Shown here: positions 34,331 to 42,374 of the stretch, in pieces
Layout of the letters: each line of letters starts with the position of its first letter
Numbering within the stretch: the first letter of the stretch is position 1
Assembly (NCBI GenBank): GCA_964398955.1
Contig: CAYNOZ010000003.1
Location: 1 to 42,374, forward strand
Source of the DNA: CAYNOZ01 sp964398955
Lineage (GTDB): Archaea; Methanobacteriota_B; Thermococci; Thermococcales; CAYNOZ01
Length of the DNA stretch: 42,374 nt
Direction: 5' to 3'
Notes under the pieces: model-generated
The model's database searches: none
Told to the model about the DNA's origin: nothing
Seen by the model: the letters and a program-made list of their open reading frames with translations, nothing else
Made by a program: the position numbers and the translations under genes

Positions 34331-34831
34331 TTGAAAAAACCGGAAATACATGAAACAGCATATGTAGATGATTATACTAATATTGTGGGAGATGTCAAAA
34401 TCGGAGAAAATTCGAGTATCTGGCCTTTTACTTCTATGAGAGGAGATTTAAACAAGATCAGAATTGGAAAGAATTCTAATATACAAGATAATTGCTCAGT
34501 ACATGTAAGTCCAGGTAAACCAGTTATAATTGGAGATAATGTTTCTGTTGGACATAATGCTGTAATACATGGAGCTAAAATAAGTGATAACGTTATTATT
34601 GGAATGGGAGCTATCATAATGGATGGTGCTGAAATAGGTGAAAACTCTATAATAGGATCTGGGGCTATGATTACAGAAGGAAAAAAGATTCCTGAAGGCT
34701 CTTTAGCGCTAGGATCCCCTGCTAAGGTTAAAAATTTGGATGAAGATAAATATGAGATGATAAAACATAATGCAGAAGAATATCGAAAATTATCCGAAGA
34801 ACATAGAGAGCATAAGGAAAAAAACCTTTAA
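34331..34831 (+). CDS. Gamma-class carbonic anhydrase-like protein
   Basis: 166 residues starting with TTG, supported by AAGGTGAT five bases upstream. A left-handed beta-helix of hexapeptide repeats (IGENSSIWPF, IGKNSNIQD, IGDNVSVGH, IGENSIIGS) and zinc ligands in CSVHVSP and VGHNAVIHGA (three His), plus the conserved RGD near residue 37. It probably hydrates CO2 or binds a related small molecule; some members are inactive. The C-terminal helix is Lys/Glu-rich. 40 bases after the peptidase gene. Confidence 0.87.
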   Translation: MKKPEIHETAYVDDYTNIVGDVKIGENSSIWPFTSMRGDLNKIRIGKNSNIQDNCSVHVSPGKPVIIGDNVSVGHNAVIHGAKISDNVIIGMGAIIMDGAEIGENSIIGSGAMITEGKKIPEGSLALGSPAKVKNLDEDKYEMIKHNAEEYRKLSEEHREHKEKNL

Positions 34832-34920
34832 GAATTTAAAGAAAATTTGTATTAGAGAAGAAATTTTTTAGGACAGTAATAGTTCAGGGATGATTTGTTT
34901 CTTCAATTTGAGGTGGTTCT

Positions 34921-35733
34921 TTGAGGATTAACGTTACTAGAACAGGGAAGAAGAGAAGGTTAAGGGATTGGTTTCTTAAACCAATTTATTATGTGTATGA
35001 AAAGAAGTTATTTAGAGAGGTTAGTGGAGGGAAGGTCCCTGAACATGTTGCCATTATAATGGATGGTAATAGGAGATTTGCTAGGGAAAACGATTTTGAT
35101 CAAGTTGTGAAAGGTCATGAGTATGGTGTTAACAAGTTGGAGCAGTTGGTAGAGTGGTGTTCTGATCTTGGAATCAAAAATTTGACGGGCTATGCTTTTT
35201 CTACCGAAAACTTTAACAGGGATGAAAAAGAAGTTCAAAAGCTAATGGATCTTTTCGAGAAAAATTTTAGAAATGTTGCCGAAAACGAAAAGATTCATAA
35301 AAATAAAGTAAAGGTCAGAGCATTAGGCGAAATATCTCAACTCCCAAAAAATGTTAAAGAAGCGATTAAGCTAGCTGAAGAAAGTACTAAAAATTATGAA
35401 GAACATACACTGAATATAGCTGTTGCATATGGTGGAAGAAGAGAAATTGCTGATGCTATGGAAGAAATGATCGATGATTATGAAGAAGGATTGATCTCGA
35501 GAGAAGAGATCGATGAAGATAAGATTAAAGAATATTTATACATACCTAATATGCCTGATCCTGATTTAGTAATTAGAACAGGAGGTGAAATTAGGCTCAG
35601 TAATTTCTTGTTGTATCAGTCAGCATATTCTGAATTATATTTTACGGATGCATATTTCCCTAATATTCGTAAAATAGATTTTTTAAGAATGATTAGGGAG
35701 TATCAAGAAAGAGAAAGAAGATTTGGTAGATAA
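34921..35733 (+). CDS. uppS: cis-Polyprenyl diphosphate synthase
   Basis: 270 residues starting with TTG, with GAGGTGG upstream. Family motifs: HVAIIMDGNRRFA (catalytic Asp48), LTGYAFSTENFNR, NIAVAYGGRREI, LVIRTGGEIRLSNFLLYQSAYSELYF and a C-terminal FLRMIREYQERERRFG. It elongates allylic diphosphates to the long polyprenol that becomes the dolichol-type sugar carrier for N-glycosylation. An N-terminal basic/hydrophobic extension of about 35 residues may touch the membrane. The next gene starts one base after its stop. Confidence 0.93.
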   Translation: MRINVTRTGKKRRLRDWFLKPIYYVYEKKLFREVSGGKVPEHVAIIMDGNRRFARENDFDQVVKGHEYGVNKLEQLVEWCSDLGIKNLTGYAFSTENFNRDEKEVQKLMDLFEKNFRNVAENEKIHKNKVKVRALGEISQLPKNVKEAIKLAEESTKNYEEHTLNIAVAYGGRREIADAMEEMIDDYEEGLISREEIDEDKIKEYLYIPNMPDPDLVIRTGGEIRLSNFLLYQSAYSELYFTDAYFPNIRKIDFLRMIREYQERERRFGR

Positions 35734-35734
35734 A

Positions 35735-36232
35735 ATGCAGAATTTAAGAGAAATTTTATCAAGAAGAAATGGATCAAAGAAAATCGGGTCCTTATCAAAA
35801 AGAACACAAGATGGTAAAAAAGTAGCCTTACTAATTGACGGTCCAAACATACTTGATGAAGATAGTGAAGAGAGAGTACTCAAAGACATAAGAGAAATAA
35901 CCATGGAAATCGGAGATCTAAGAGTAGTTAAGGTTATCTTAAACCAGTACTCAACAGATCGGTTCGTCGAAGAAGTATCGAACCAAGGATTTGAACCTAT
36001 AGTAGTCTCAGGAGAAACAGGAGTAAGATTATCAATAGAAGCCATGAGATATATGTACAGACCTTACATAGATATAATAGCAATCGCAACAACCAATCAT
36101 GAATTCCTAACAATTTTTAATAGAGCCAGAGATTTAGGAAAAGAAACAATGCTAATAAGCACAGGAGACGTGGAAGAATCCTTGAGCAATGCATCAGATT
36201 ACGTTGCCACCATAGAACAAGGAGGTGAATAA
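35735..36232 (+). CDS. NYN-domain protein with degraded active site
   Basis: 165 residues from the ATG at 35735. A basic N-terminal extension (about 1-27) precedes a NYN (PIN-like nuclease) domain of the TIGR00288 kind: VALLIDGPNIL, VVKVILNQYSTD, NQGFEPIVVSGETGVRLSIEA, IIAIATTNHEFLTI. Compared with its tandem neighbour, the Asp-rich metal-binding positions are changed: GDTDIRMAVES is GETGVRLSIEA here, and STRDADF is ATTNHEF. Only the first Asp (D35) is kept, so it is probably not a nuclease by itself and may pair with the next protein. Its stop codon directly abuts the next ATG. Confidence 0.82.
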   Translation: MQNLREILSRRNGSKKIGSLSKRTQDGKKVALLIDGPNILDEDSEERVLKDIREITMEIGDLRVVKVILNQYSTDRFVEEVSNQGFEPIVVSGETGVRLSIEAMRYMYRPYIDIIAIATTNHEFLTIFNRARDLGKETMLISTGDVEESLSNASDYVATIEQGGE

Positions 36233-36679
36233 ATGACTGATCCACAGAAAAGAAGAATAGGATTAGTAGTAGATGGACCAAATATACTTAGATCCGAATT
36301 CGACATCCACCTAGAAGACATATACGAAGAACTAAAAGGATTAGGGACCTTAAAAATTGCCAAAGTAATATTAAACCAATATGCCTCAGAAGGACTAATT
36401 GAAGCAGTAACAAACCAAGGCTTCGATCCTATAATTGTGGCTGGAGATACAGATATAAGAATGGCTGTAGAATCTGTAGACATAATTTATAATGATAATA
36501 TTGATTGTTTAGCTATATCAACCCGTGATGCTGATTTTCTTCCAGTCCTAAGTGAAGCAAAAGCCAATGGAAAAGAAACAATAGTAATAGGAGCAAATCC
36601 AGGATTCAGCAAAGCACTTCAAAACGCAGGAGAAGAAGTAATCCTAATGGGGAACTCCGAATCCGGATCAGAATCATAA
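36233..36679 (+). CDS. NYN-domain protein (TIGR00288-like), active-site residues intact
   Basis: 148 residues. VVDGPNIL (D14), GDTDIRMAVESVD and ISTRDADFLPVL give the full set of acidic residues expected of NYN/PIN-type RNases. GGAGGTGA inside the end of the preceding gene is its ribosome site, and stop and start are contiguous, so the two are made together. Likely an RNA-processing or RNA-decay nuclease; substrate unknown. Short Ser/Glu-rich C-terminal tail. Confidence 0.85.
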   Translation: MTDPQKRRIGLVVDGPNILRSEFDIHLEDIYEELKGLGTLKIAKVILNQYASEGLIEAVTNQGFDPIIVAGDTDIRMAVESVDIIYNDNIDCLAISTRDADFLPVLSEAKANGKETIVIGANPGFSKALQNAGEEVILMGNSESGSES

Positions 36680-36778
36680 AAAATAAAATTCTTTTACCAT
36701 TTTCTTTCATATCATTTTTCTAATTAGAATACCAATAATTCTTACAATGAATTCAAAAGAACAAGGTAAGGTGTTAGG

Positions 36779-37918
36779 ATTAATATAGGTTTTCCAGTAC
36801 GCGAAATTAAAGAGGGAGAAACAAAATTAGTCGTTCCTGATCACCGGAAATTTGACATTCCTGAGGATGCTCCTGTTTTCTACAATCCAAAAATGGATCT
36901 GTCAAGAGATACCTCTGTAGTTTTAGTCGATGCTTTAGACATAAAAAGTGCAATGGATCCATTAGCTGCAACTGGGGCTAGAGGTATCAGATATTTAAAC
37001 GAAACATCAATAGATAAACTATTTGTTAATGATATAAATTCAGATGCAGTTAAATTAATCGAAGAAAATGTGAATATAAATAATTTACAGGAAAAATCAG
37101 AAATATTTAATAAGGATGCTAATCTTTTGTTTAGTCAGGATAAAAAGGTTGATTTCGTTGATTTAGATCCTTTTGGAAGCCCTATGAATTTTATTGATTC
37201 TGCGTTGAGAATGAGTCCGAAATTCTTGGCAGTAACTGCTACTGATACTGCTCCTTTATGTGGAGCTTATGTGAATGCATGTAAGAGAAAATATAATGCT
37301 AGGCCTTTGAGAACAAGTTTTTGTCATGAATTAGGTTTAAGGATTCTAATTGGGCAAGTAGTTAGGTATGCGGCTAAGTATGATATTAAGTTGAAAGTTC
37401 TTTTTTCTCATTCTTCAAAGCACTTTTTTAGAGCTTTTTTCAAGCTCGAGAATGGGGCTAAATTAGCTAATGAGGCCTTTAAGAAGTTAGGATATTTGTA
37501 TTACTGTCCTGATTGTCTGAGAAGAGAATTTGATAAGTCATTCTTTTCTGATGATAAAACTTGTGATGATTGTTCTCGTAAGATGAAGAGATCTGGCCCT
37601 ATGTGGTTAGGTAAATTGAAAGATAATGCTTTATTAGAAAATATGATAGGAAATTCAGAAAAAAGAAAGGATTTGAATGATTCTAAGAGAGTTTTAAAGC
37701 TGCTTAATATGGTGAGAGATGAATTAGATGAGTTAGGTTATTACGATCTACATAATGTGGCGAAAAAATATAGTTTACGAGTTCCAAGTACTGAATCAAT
37801 TAAAAATAAGCTTTTAGAGAAAGATTATAGTGTTAGTGGTACTCATTTCAGTCCTACTTCGATAAAAACTGATTCTAATGTAGATGAGATCGTGAATGTA
37901 ATGAAGGATTTAAGTTAA
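36779..37918 (+). CDS. trm1: tRNA (guanine26-N2)-dimethyltransferase, probable ATT start
   Basis: Family homology begins well before the first ATG (36893): in frame upstream one reads VREIKEGETKLVVP and APVFYNPKMDLSRD, the normal Trm1 N-terminus. The frame is open back to a stop at 36767 and contains no ATG, GTG or TTG; AAGGTG at 36768-36773 is followed five bases later by ATT at 36779, so a non-canonical ATT (or ATA at 36785) start is inferred, giving 379 residues. Motifs: AdoMet-binding DPLAATGARGIRY, catalytic DLDPFGSP, ATDTAPLCGAY, a zinc-finger pair YYCPDC and TCDDC, and C-terminal THFSPTSIKT. It dimethylates G26 (and perhaps G10) of tRNA. Confidence 0.88.
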   Translation: MNIGFPVREIKEGETKLVVPDHRKFDIPEDAPVFYNPKMDLSRDTSVVLVDALDIKSAMDPLAATGARGIRYLNETSIDKLFVNDINSDAVKLIEENVNINNLQEKSEIFNKDANLLFSQDKKVDFVDLDPFGSPMNFIDSALRMSPKFLAVTATDTAPLCGAYVNACKRKYNARPLRTSFCHELGLRILIGQVVRYAAKYDIKLKVLFSHSSKHFFRAFFKLENGAKLANEAFKKLGYLYYCPDCLRREFDKSFFSDDKTCDDCSRKMKRSGPMWLGKLKDNALLENMIGNSEKRKDLNDSKRVLKLLNMVRDELDELGYYDLHNVAKKYSLRVPSTESIKNKLLEKDYSVSGTHFSPTSIKTDSNVDEIVNVMKDLS

Positions 37919-37929
37919 GGAATTTCTTA

Positions 37930-38463
37930 TTATATTTCTTTGATTAATTTATTGATTTTTTCTTTGAGTTCTTTTTCGCTGCCTTCATTTACTATTACCT
38001 TGTCTGAAAGCGCTATTACTTTTCCTAGTCCGAAGTTAAGTTCCCTCTTGTCTCTTTGTTTAAATTCTTCCCATTCATTTGGGTCATCGGATCTTTCTCT
38101 TTCTTTTAATCTTTTAAATCTGGTTTTAGGGCTTGAATGAATGCTTATTATTTTTATATCTTCTTCTAATTCTTTTTGAAATCTTTGAACTTCTTTAAGA
38201 CTTCTAACACCGTCAATTACTATTTTGTCTTCATCAATGTTCCTGATTTTATTTAAACATAGTTTAGCTATTGCATCTTTTCCTTTTTCCTCTCTTAATT
38301 TTTTTGCAATATTTCCAGTGTTTTTTGGATTAGGATCTAATCCTCTGTTTTTAGTTTCCTCTCTTATTACTTCACCCATCTCCACAATCGGAATACCAAT
38401 TCTTCGAAATTCTTCTATAGCCATACTCTTTCCCGCACCCGGCATTCCTGCAATTAATATCAT
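37930..38463 (-). CDS. UPF0200 family P-loop kinase-like protein
   Basis: 177 residues. P-loop GMPGAGKSMA, then VEMGEVIREETKNRGLDPNP, IVIDGVRSLKEVQRF, IHSSPKTRFKRLKERERSDDP and ELNFGLGKVIALSDKVIVN, all in the order of the archaeal UPF0200 family related to dephospho-CoA and nucleoside monophosphate kinases. Phosphate acceptor unknown. It is divergent from the Lon-like protease gene. On the minus strand an AT-rich box near 38500 is well placed for a short leader. Confidence 0.9.
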   Translation of the reverse strand: MILIAGMPGAGKSMAIEEFRRIGIPIVEMGEVIREETKNRGLDPNPKNTGNIAKKLREEKGKDAIAKLCLNKIRNIDEDKIVIDGVRSLKEVQRFQKELEEDIKIISIHSSPKTRFKRLKERERSDDPNEWEEFKQRDKRELNFGLGKVIALSDKVIVNEGSEKELKEKINKLIKEI

Positions 38464-38530
38464 GATTATCCAAGTTATTTAGGACAAAAACTCTTTTAAG
38501 TTTTGGTTTGAATTCAGATCTGGTGATTCT

Positions 38531-40363
38531 ATGAAAAGATTATTAGTTGTTGTACTCATTATTTTGTTATTACCTTCACTTGCTATTCCTCAAACTTCAG
38601 CGAATCAGAATGAAGAAAATACAGTTCATCTAAATGTTCCCGCAGTTACTAATGTGAATGGAGAATATAGAGGAGTATCTACTTCATTACAAATTACGGT
38701 AGAACCAGGAGATGGACATATTTATATGGAAACATGGCCACTCTCAGAAGTGGATATGCAAGCCTCTGCAAGACTAGCAATTCAAACAGCCACACAAACT
38801 CTAAATATCAATCCTAACAAATACGACTACCATTTTTCAATAAACTCAGATTCCCCTATAATAGGTGGACCTTCAGCTGGAGGAGTTATGACTGTAGGAG
38901 TAATAGCAGCGATAGAGAATCTTACCGTAAATCCTGATGTTATGATGACAGGTATGATAAATCCAGATGGATCAGTAGGGCCTGTTGGTGGTATAGTTCA
39001 TAAAGCTAATGCTTCTAGGAGAGCTGGTGCTACAAAATTTTTAGTACCTTATGGCCAGTTAAAATATCAGGATTTTCAGTCTGGTGAAACAATAAATGTT
39101 GAGGATTATGCTGATGATTGGAACTTAGAGATTGTAGAGGTCGGTGACATTTATGAAGTTGTTAAACATTACACAGGATACGAAATTGAAAGACCAAGCG
39201 TTAGTTCAGTTGAAATCAATTTAGATTTTTTGGAGGAGTATGCTGAGAGTGATATTACTGAAACTGAGGATATGCTGCAAAGAGCTGAAGAATTAATTGA
39301 TACTGTTGATTATCCTTATTGGGGAGATGAGGATTTGAAAACAAGTTATGAATCAGCAAAAAATGCTTTAGATGATGCTAAAACAACTTACAATAATACT
39401 AATTATTACACATCATTAAGTAAAACGTTTCAGGCGCGAATAAATTTGAATTACATTATAAATTACTTAGAAGTTTACAGAGAAGAAGGTCAGATGTCGA
39501 AAATAGTTGAAGAAGAAATAAAGAAAACTGAGCAAAAATTAGATGAGGTAAACAATCAAATAAAAGATAAAGAAAAATTCAGCAGTATAGAAGAATTACA
39601 AGGATTTGCAGCAGCACAGAACAGAATAGGAAGAGCCGAAGATCTAATAGAAACCTCAAAAAACTCACTAGAAACAGGAGACCTAATAAAAAGCGTATAC
39701 GATTATTCAAGGGCACAAGAAAGATTAAGCACAGCAATATTCTGGTACCAACTATCAAACGACTTAAACAAAAAGAATCAAACAGAAATCCCAATCGAAC
39801 AAGTAAAATACCAAGCACAAAACTTCATACACAGCACAAGACTTCTGAAAATCTACTTAGAAAACCTAAGCGGAACCACCCAAGAAACACCAATGTTAGA
39901 CAGAGCCAGAGAAAACCTCGAAAACCAAAGATACGCAGCAGCACTCTACAACGCAATGGAAGCAAGATCAACACTCGAATCAATAATAGTGTCAATGGGA
40001 TCCAACGAAGAATCCCTAGAAAAAAGAATAGAACAAGCAGAAAAAGGAGCAAAAATAGCAATAGGCAAACTACAAGACCAAGGAATCCAACCAATACTAG
40101 GACTAAGCTACTACGAATTCGCCCAATTCTACAAAAACTCAGACAAAATAACAACACTAATATATCTAAAACAAGCAAGACTAAGCTCAACAGCCTTCAT
40201 ATTCCAAGAAACCAACGACGGAGTTGAACTAAACAAAGTAGACCAAAACCAAGAAGAAAAAGAAGAAAAACAAAACCAACTAAATCTACTATTAATGACA
40301 ACCTCAATAACATTAATACTAGGAGGAATATTAGGATTCCTAATCGGAAGAAAAACAAGCTAA
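38531..40363 (+). CDS. Secreted, membrane-anchored Lon-like serine protease (COG1750-like)
   Basis: 610 residues; GGTGAT precedes the ATG. N-terminal signal peptide (about 1-24); Lon-type (S16) protease domain (about 30-215) with catalytic Ser115 in GGPSAGG and Lys158 in GGIVHKANA, a 43-residue spacing as in Lon; a long helical region (about 230-560) rich in Glu, Gln and Lys, probably coiled-coil or repeat helices; and a C-terminal membrane helix (about 583-605) ending GRKTS. There is no AAA+ ATPase domain, so it is ATP-independent and its protease domain should lie outside the cell. Role unknown, perhaps surface-protein quality control. Codons become A/C-rich from about 39590. Confidence 0.88.
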   Translation: MKRLLVVVLIILLLPSLAIPQTSANQNEENTVHLNVPAVTNVNGEYRGVSTSLQITVEPGDGHIYMETWPLSEVDMQASARLAIQTATQTLNINPNKYDYHFSINSDSPIIGGPSAGGVMTVGVIAAIENLTVNPDVMMTGMINPDGSVGPVGGIVHKANASRRAGATKFLVPYGQLKYQDFQSGETINVEDYADDWNLEIVEVGDIYEVVKHYTGYEIERPSVSSVEINLDFLEEYAESDITETEDMLQRAEELIDTVDYPYWGDEDLKTSYESAKNALDDAKTTYNNTNYYTSLSKTFQARINLNYIINYLEVYREEGQMSKIVEEEIKKTEQKLDEVNNQIKDKEKFSSIEELQGFAAAQNRIGRAEDLIETSKNSLETGDLIKSVYDYSRAQERLSTAIFWYQLSNDLNKKNQTEIPIEQVKYQAQNFIHSTRLLKIYLENLSGTTQETPMLDRARENLENQRYAAALYNAMEARSTLESIIVSMGSNEESLEKRIEQAEKGAKIAIGKLQDQGIQPILGLSYYEFAQFYKNSDKITTLIYLKQARLSSTAFIFQETNDGVELNKVDQNQEEKEEKQNQLNLLLMTTSITLILGGILGFLIGRKTS

Positions 40364-40554
40364 AAAACCTCCAAATCTCATTATTTTTCTTAAATTCTTA
40401 AATTTATCGAAGAAAGACGAAATTTTTAACTCTAAAATAATTTATCCTTCCTCAAATTTTCTCCCTAATATACTTGAATAATTTAATAAGAACTCTGTAT
40501 CCAAAGAAAACTAATCTTAACTTTTAGTTTAAAACATTCTAATTATTAAGAAAA

Positions 40555-40564
40555 GTTTAAAAGA
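40555..40564 (+). promoter_or_regulatory. TATA-like box of the aminotransferase gene
   Basis: AGTTTAAAAG lies about 34-43 bases before the TTG start, predicting a transcript start near 40586 and a short leader; GGAGAG immediately follows that point. The rest of the spacer from 40364 is AT-rich with nothing else recognised. Confidence 0.35.
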
Positions 40565-40597
40565 TATTATAATAAAATATTAAAAGGAGAGGGTTAT

Positions 40598-41794
40598 TTG
40601 AAGGTTTCTGGAACAGACCGTGCTTTAGGAATAGAATATGCTATTAGAGATGTTGTTCTTCCAGCAAGAAAATTGGAAGAGGAAGGAAAAGAGATCACAA
40701 AATTAAATATAGGTGACCCATTGAAATATGACTTTAATACTCCTAAACACATGAAAGAAGGGTTTAAAGAAGCTATTGAAGAAGGTAAAAACTATTACGG
40801 ATCTTCTGAAGGAGTAAAAGAACTACGAAAAGCATTAACCCAGCGAGAAAAAGAAAAGAACAACGCAGATATAACTTACAAAGACTTATTAATCACATCA
40901 GGAATATCTGAAGGACTTAACATGATCTTCGGATCATTATTAGATGAAGGAGACGAATTACTAGTACCAGGACCCACATATCCACCATATATCGCCTTAT
41001 CAGAATTTTACGGAGCAAAACCAGTTTCATACGAAACGATCGAAGAAGAAAACTGGAAACCAAACATAGAAGATTTAAGAAAAAAAATAAATGATAATAC
41101 AAAAGCCATAGTATTAATAAATCCAAATAATCCGACAGGAGCGCTTTACCCAAAAGAAACAGTTCAAAAAATAATAGATATAGCCTCAGAACATGACTTG
41201 CCAATCATATCAGATGAGATTTACGACAGAATGACCTACGAAGGTGAACATGTCGGCACCGCTGCAATAGCAGACGAAACTCCTTTAATAGTGTTAAATG
41301 GTTTCTCAAAAGTATACCTAGCTACAGGCTGGAGATTAGGATACATGTACTTCCAAGATCCGGCAAACAAGCTAGAAGAAGTAAAAGATGGTATAATGAA
41401 AATGGGCAGAGTAAGATTATGCCCCAACACACCAGCCCAATATGGAGCACTAGAAGGAGTCAGAAAAAATAAAGATTACTTAGAAGGAGTTATGAACACC
41501 TTAGAAAAAAGAAGAAACTACTTCCATAAAAGAATCAACGAAATAAAAGGATTAAGCGCTCAGAAACCACAAGGAGCTTTCTACATATTCCCAAAAATAG
41601 AAACAAATAAATGGAATAAAGACAAAGACTTCGTACTTGACCTACTCAACGAAGCCCATGTACTCTTTGTACACGGTTCCGGATTCGACCCTGAATACGG
41701 TAAAAACCACTTCAGATCAGTATTCTTAGCCGATAAAGAAACACAAAAAGATGCATTAAACAGAATAGAAAACTTCATGAACAAAAAAATATAA
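40598..41794 (+). CDS. Class I/II aminotransferase (alanine/aspartate type)
   Basis: 398 residues starting with TTG, GGAGAG just upstream. PLP enzyme of fold type I: NIGDPLKYDF near the N-terminus, NYYGSSEGVKELRKAL, ITSGISEGLNM, INPNNPTGALYP, ISDEIYDRMTY, and the PLP lysine in NGFSKVYLATGWRLGY; C-terminal PQGAFYIFPKIE and FRSVFLAD (substrate-binding Arg). Close to archaeal alanine aminotransferases. It transfers amino groups between an amino acid and 2-oxoglutarate or pyruvate; exact specificity is not readable. Confidence 0.9.
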   Translation: MKVSGTDRALGIEYAIRDVVLPARKLEEEGKEITKLNIGDPLKYDFNTPKHMKEGFKEAIEEGKNYYGSSEGVKELRKALTQREKEKNNADITYKDLLITSGISEGLNMIFGSLLDEGDELLVPGPTYPPYIALSEFYGAKPVSYETIEEENWKPNIEDLRKKINDNTKAIVLINPNNPTGALYPKETVQKIIDIASEHDLPIISDEIYDRMTYEGEHVGTAAIADETPLIVLNGFSKVYLATGWRLGYMYFQDPANKLEEVKDGIMKMGRVRLCPNTPAQYGALEGVRKNKDYLEGVMNTLEKRRNYFHKRINEIKGLSAQKPQGAFYIFPKIETNKWNKDKDFVLDLLNEAHVLFVHGSGFDPEYGKNHFRSVFLADKETQKDALNRIENFMNKKI

Positions 41795-41826
41795 TTTCTC
41801 TTTCTTCTATCTTATTAGGGGATCAA

Positions 41827-42291
41827 ATGCTTTGGGAACAACCAAAAAAAGCCTGGTTAACTAAAGGATCTGGAGAAGCAAAAACATCACTAAATGCATT
41901 TGACAACGCTTTACTTGATGCAAATATAGGTAATCTAAATCTAGTTAAATTAAGCAGCGTACTACCACCAGAAACAGAAATTATACACAAAAAACCTGAT
42001 TTCAAACCTGGTGAAATGGTTCCATGCATATACACCAAGATTACATCAAATAACAAAAAAATAGCCTCAGCAATAGGAATAGGAATAAGTAATGACTTTG
42101 GATTAGTTTACGAATACTCTGGAGAAGACATAAACAAAGAATATGCAGAACAAAAAGTAGAAAAAATGATTAAAGAAGGATTCAAAACTAGAAAAAAGAA
42201 AATAAAGAAAATCAAAACACTATCAATCCAAAAAAAGCCTACTGATAATAATATATCTACCATGGCTGCAGTAGTTTTTTCTAAGAATTAA
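41827..42291 (+). CDS. pdaD: Pyruvoyl-dependent arginine decarboxylase
   Basis: 154 residues; GGGGAT lies before the ATG. The proenzyme cleaves itself between Ser43 and Ser44 in LVKLSSVLPPET, creating the pyruvoyl cofactor; other family marks are the N-terminal KAWLTKGSGEAKTSLNAFD and MVPCIYTKITS. It makes agmatine, needed for polyamines and for agmatidine in archaeal tRNA-Ile. Length is close to the Methanocaldococcus enzyme. 32 bases after the aminotransferase gene, same strand. Confidence 0.93.
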   Translation: MLWEQPKKAWLTKGSGEAKTSLNAFDNALLDANIGNLNLVKLSSVLPPETEIIHKKPDFKPGEMVPCIYTKITSNNKKIASAIGIGISNDFGLVYEYSGEDINKEYAEQKVEKMIKEGFKTRKKKIKKIKTLSIQKKPTDNNISTMAAVVFSKN

Positions 42292-42328
42292 TTAATAAGA
42301 TCTATTCTTTTGATTTCAAGATTAAATA

Positions 42329-42374
42329 TGGGTCTTGAGGGATTTGAACCCCCGGTCTTTGCCTCGTGAAGGCA
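42329..42374 (-). tRNA. tRNA-Val (anticodon CAC), 3' part; 5' part outside window
   Basis: On the minus strand the visible part holds the anticodon arm with seven-base loop TTCACGA (anticodon CAC), a five-base variable loop, T-arm GGGGG-TTCAAAT-CCCTC, acceptor strand AAGACCC and discriminator A at 42329. No CCA is encoded. The D-arm and 5' acceptor strand lie beyond 42374. Confidence 0.85.

Noticed and set aside
36767..36893. Programmed frameshift or truncated trm1
   Set aside because: The upstream homology is already in the same frame as the ATG at 36893; only a start codon is lacking, so an ATT/ATA start is simpler.
1..42374. CRISPR array, insertion sequence, prophage or att sites
   Set aside because: No regularly spaced repeats, transposase, integrase or phage-like genes were seen. 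The only repeated DNA is paralogous coding sequence and low-complexity tracts.

Overview
This is an AT-rich scaffold piece (one run of 100 Ns at 2607-2706) from a euryarchaeon. The evidence is an archaeal family B DNA polymerase, sn-glycerol-1-phosphate dehydrogenase (archaeal lipid stereochemistry), archaeal Trm1, a pyruvoyl arginine decarboxylase, a methanogen-type S-layer protein and many archaea-only families (UPF0179, UPF0200, DUF63, DUF354, DUF2240, COG1750). Exported proteins are very acidic, which suggests a halophile or halotolerant organism. A methanogen-related halophile such as the Methanonatronarchaeia would fit, but no marker here fixes the taxon.

Layout. 1-10 kb: surface-protein genes (cut S-layer-like ORF, membrane wHTH protein with cell-wall-binding repeats, S-layer protein and a membrane-anchored neighbour), a metallo-beta-lactamase-fold hydrolase, polB, an AIR-synthase-like protein, a LysO-type exporter and a DUF2240 protein. 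10.4-11.9 kb: an Lrp/AsnC regulator followed by an unknown gene. 12.3-19.2 kb: a complete Hox-type NAD(P)-linked [NiFe] hydrogenase operon (E, F, U-like with a NuoG-like extension, Y, H, maturation protease). 19.7-24.9 kb: a second, paralogous E-F pair feeding an 895-residue formate-dehydrogenase-like subunit in which the Mo/W-binding Sec/Cys is His. 24.9-29.2 kb: dihydrolipoamide dehydrogenase, tRNA-Arg(UCU), UDP-ManNAc dehydrogenase and a DUF354 protein. 29.2-42.4 kb: housekeeping genes (SpoIIM-like, DUF63, egsA, UPF0179, PP-loop protein, Xaa-Pro peptidase, gamma-carbonic anhydrase, cis-prenyltransferase, two tandem NYN proteins, trm1, UPF0200, Lon-like secreted protease, aminotransferase, arginine decarboxylase) and the 3' part of a tRNA-Val on the minus strand.

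How they fit. The two E-F modules give two soluble NAD(P)H-linked redox complexes side by side: one equilibrates H2 with NAD(P)H, the other links NAD(P)H to an unknown reaction on a molybdopterin/tungstopterin subunit. UppS, WecC and perhaps DUF354 would supply lipid carrier and acidic sugars for glycosylating the S-layer protein; the S-layer, wecC and DUF354 upstream regions share a nine-base motif.

The least explained signal is compositional. The top strand alternates between blocks dominated by G+T and blocks dominated by A+C. Several switches fall inside single genes, and the pattern spans genes of both orientations and non-coding DNA. The extreme is 12095-12180, 86 bases with only G and T.
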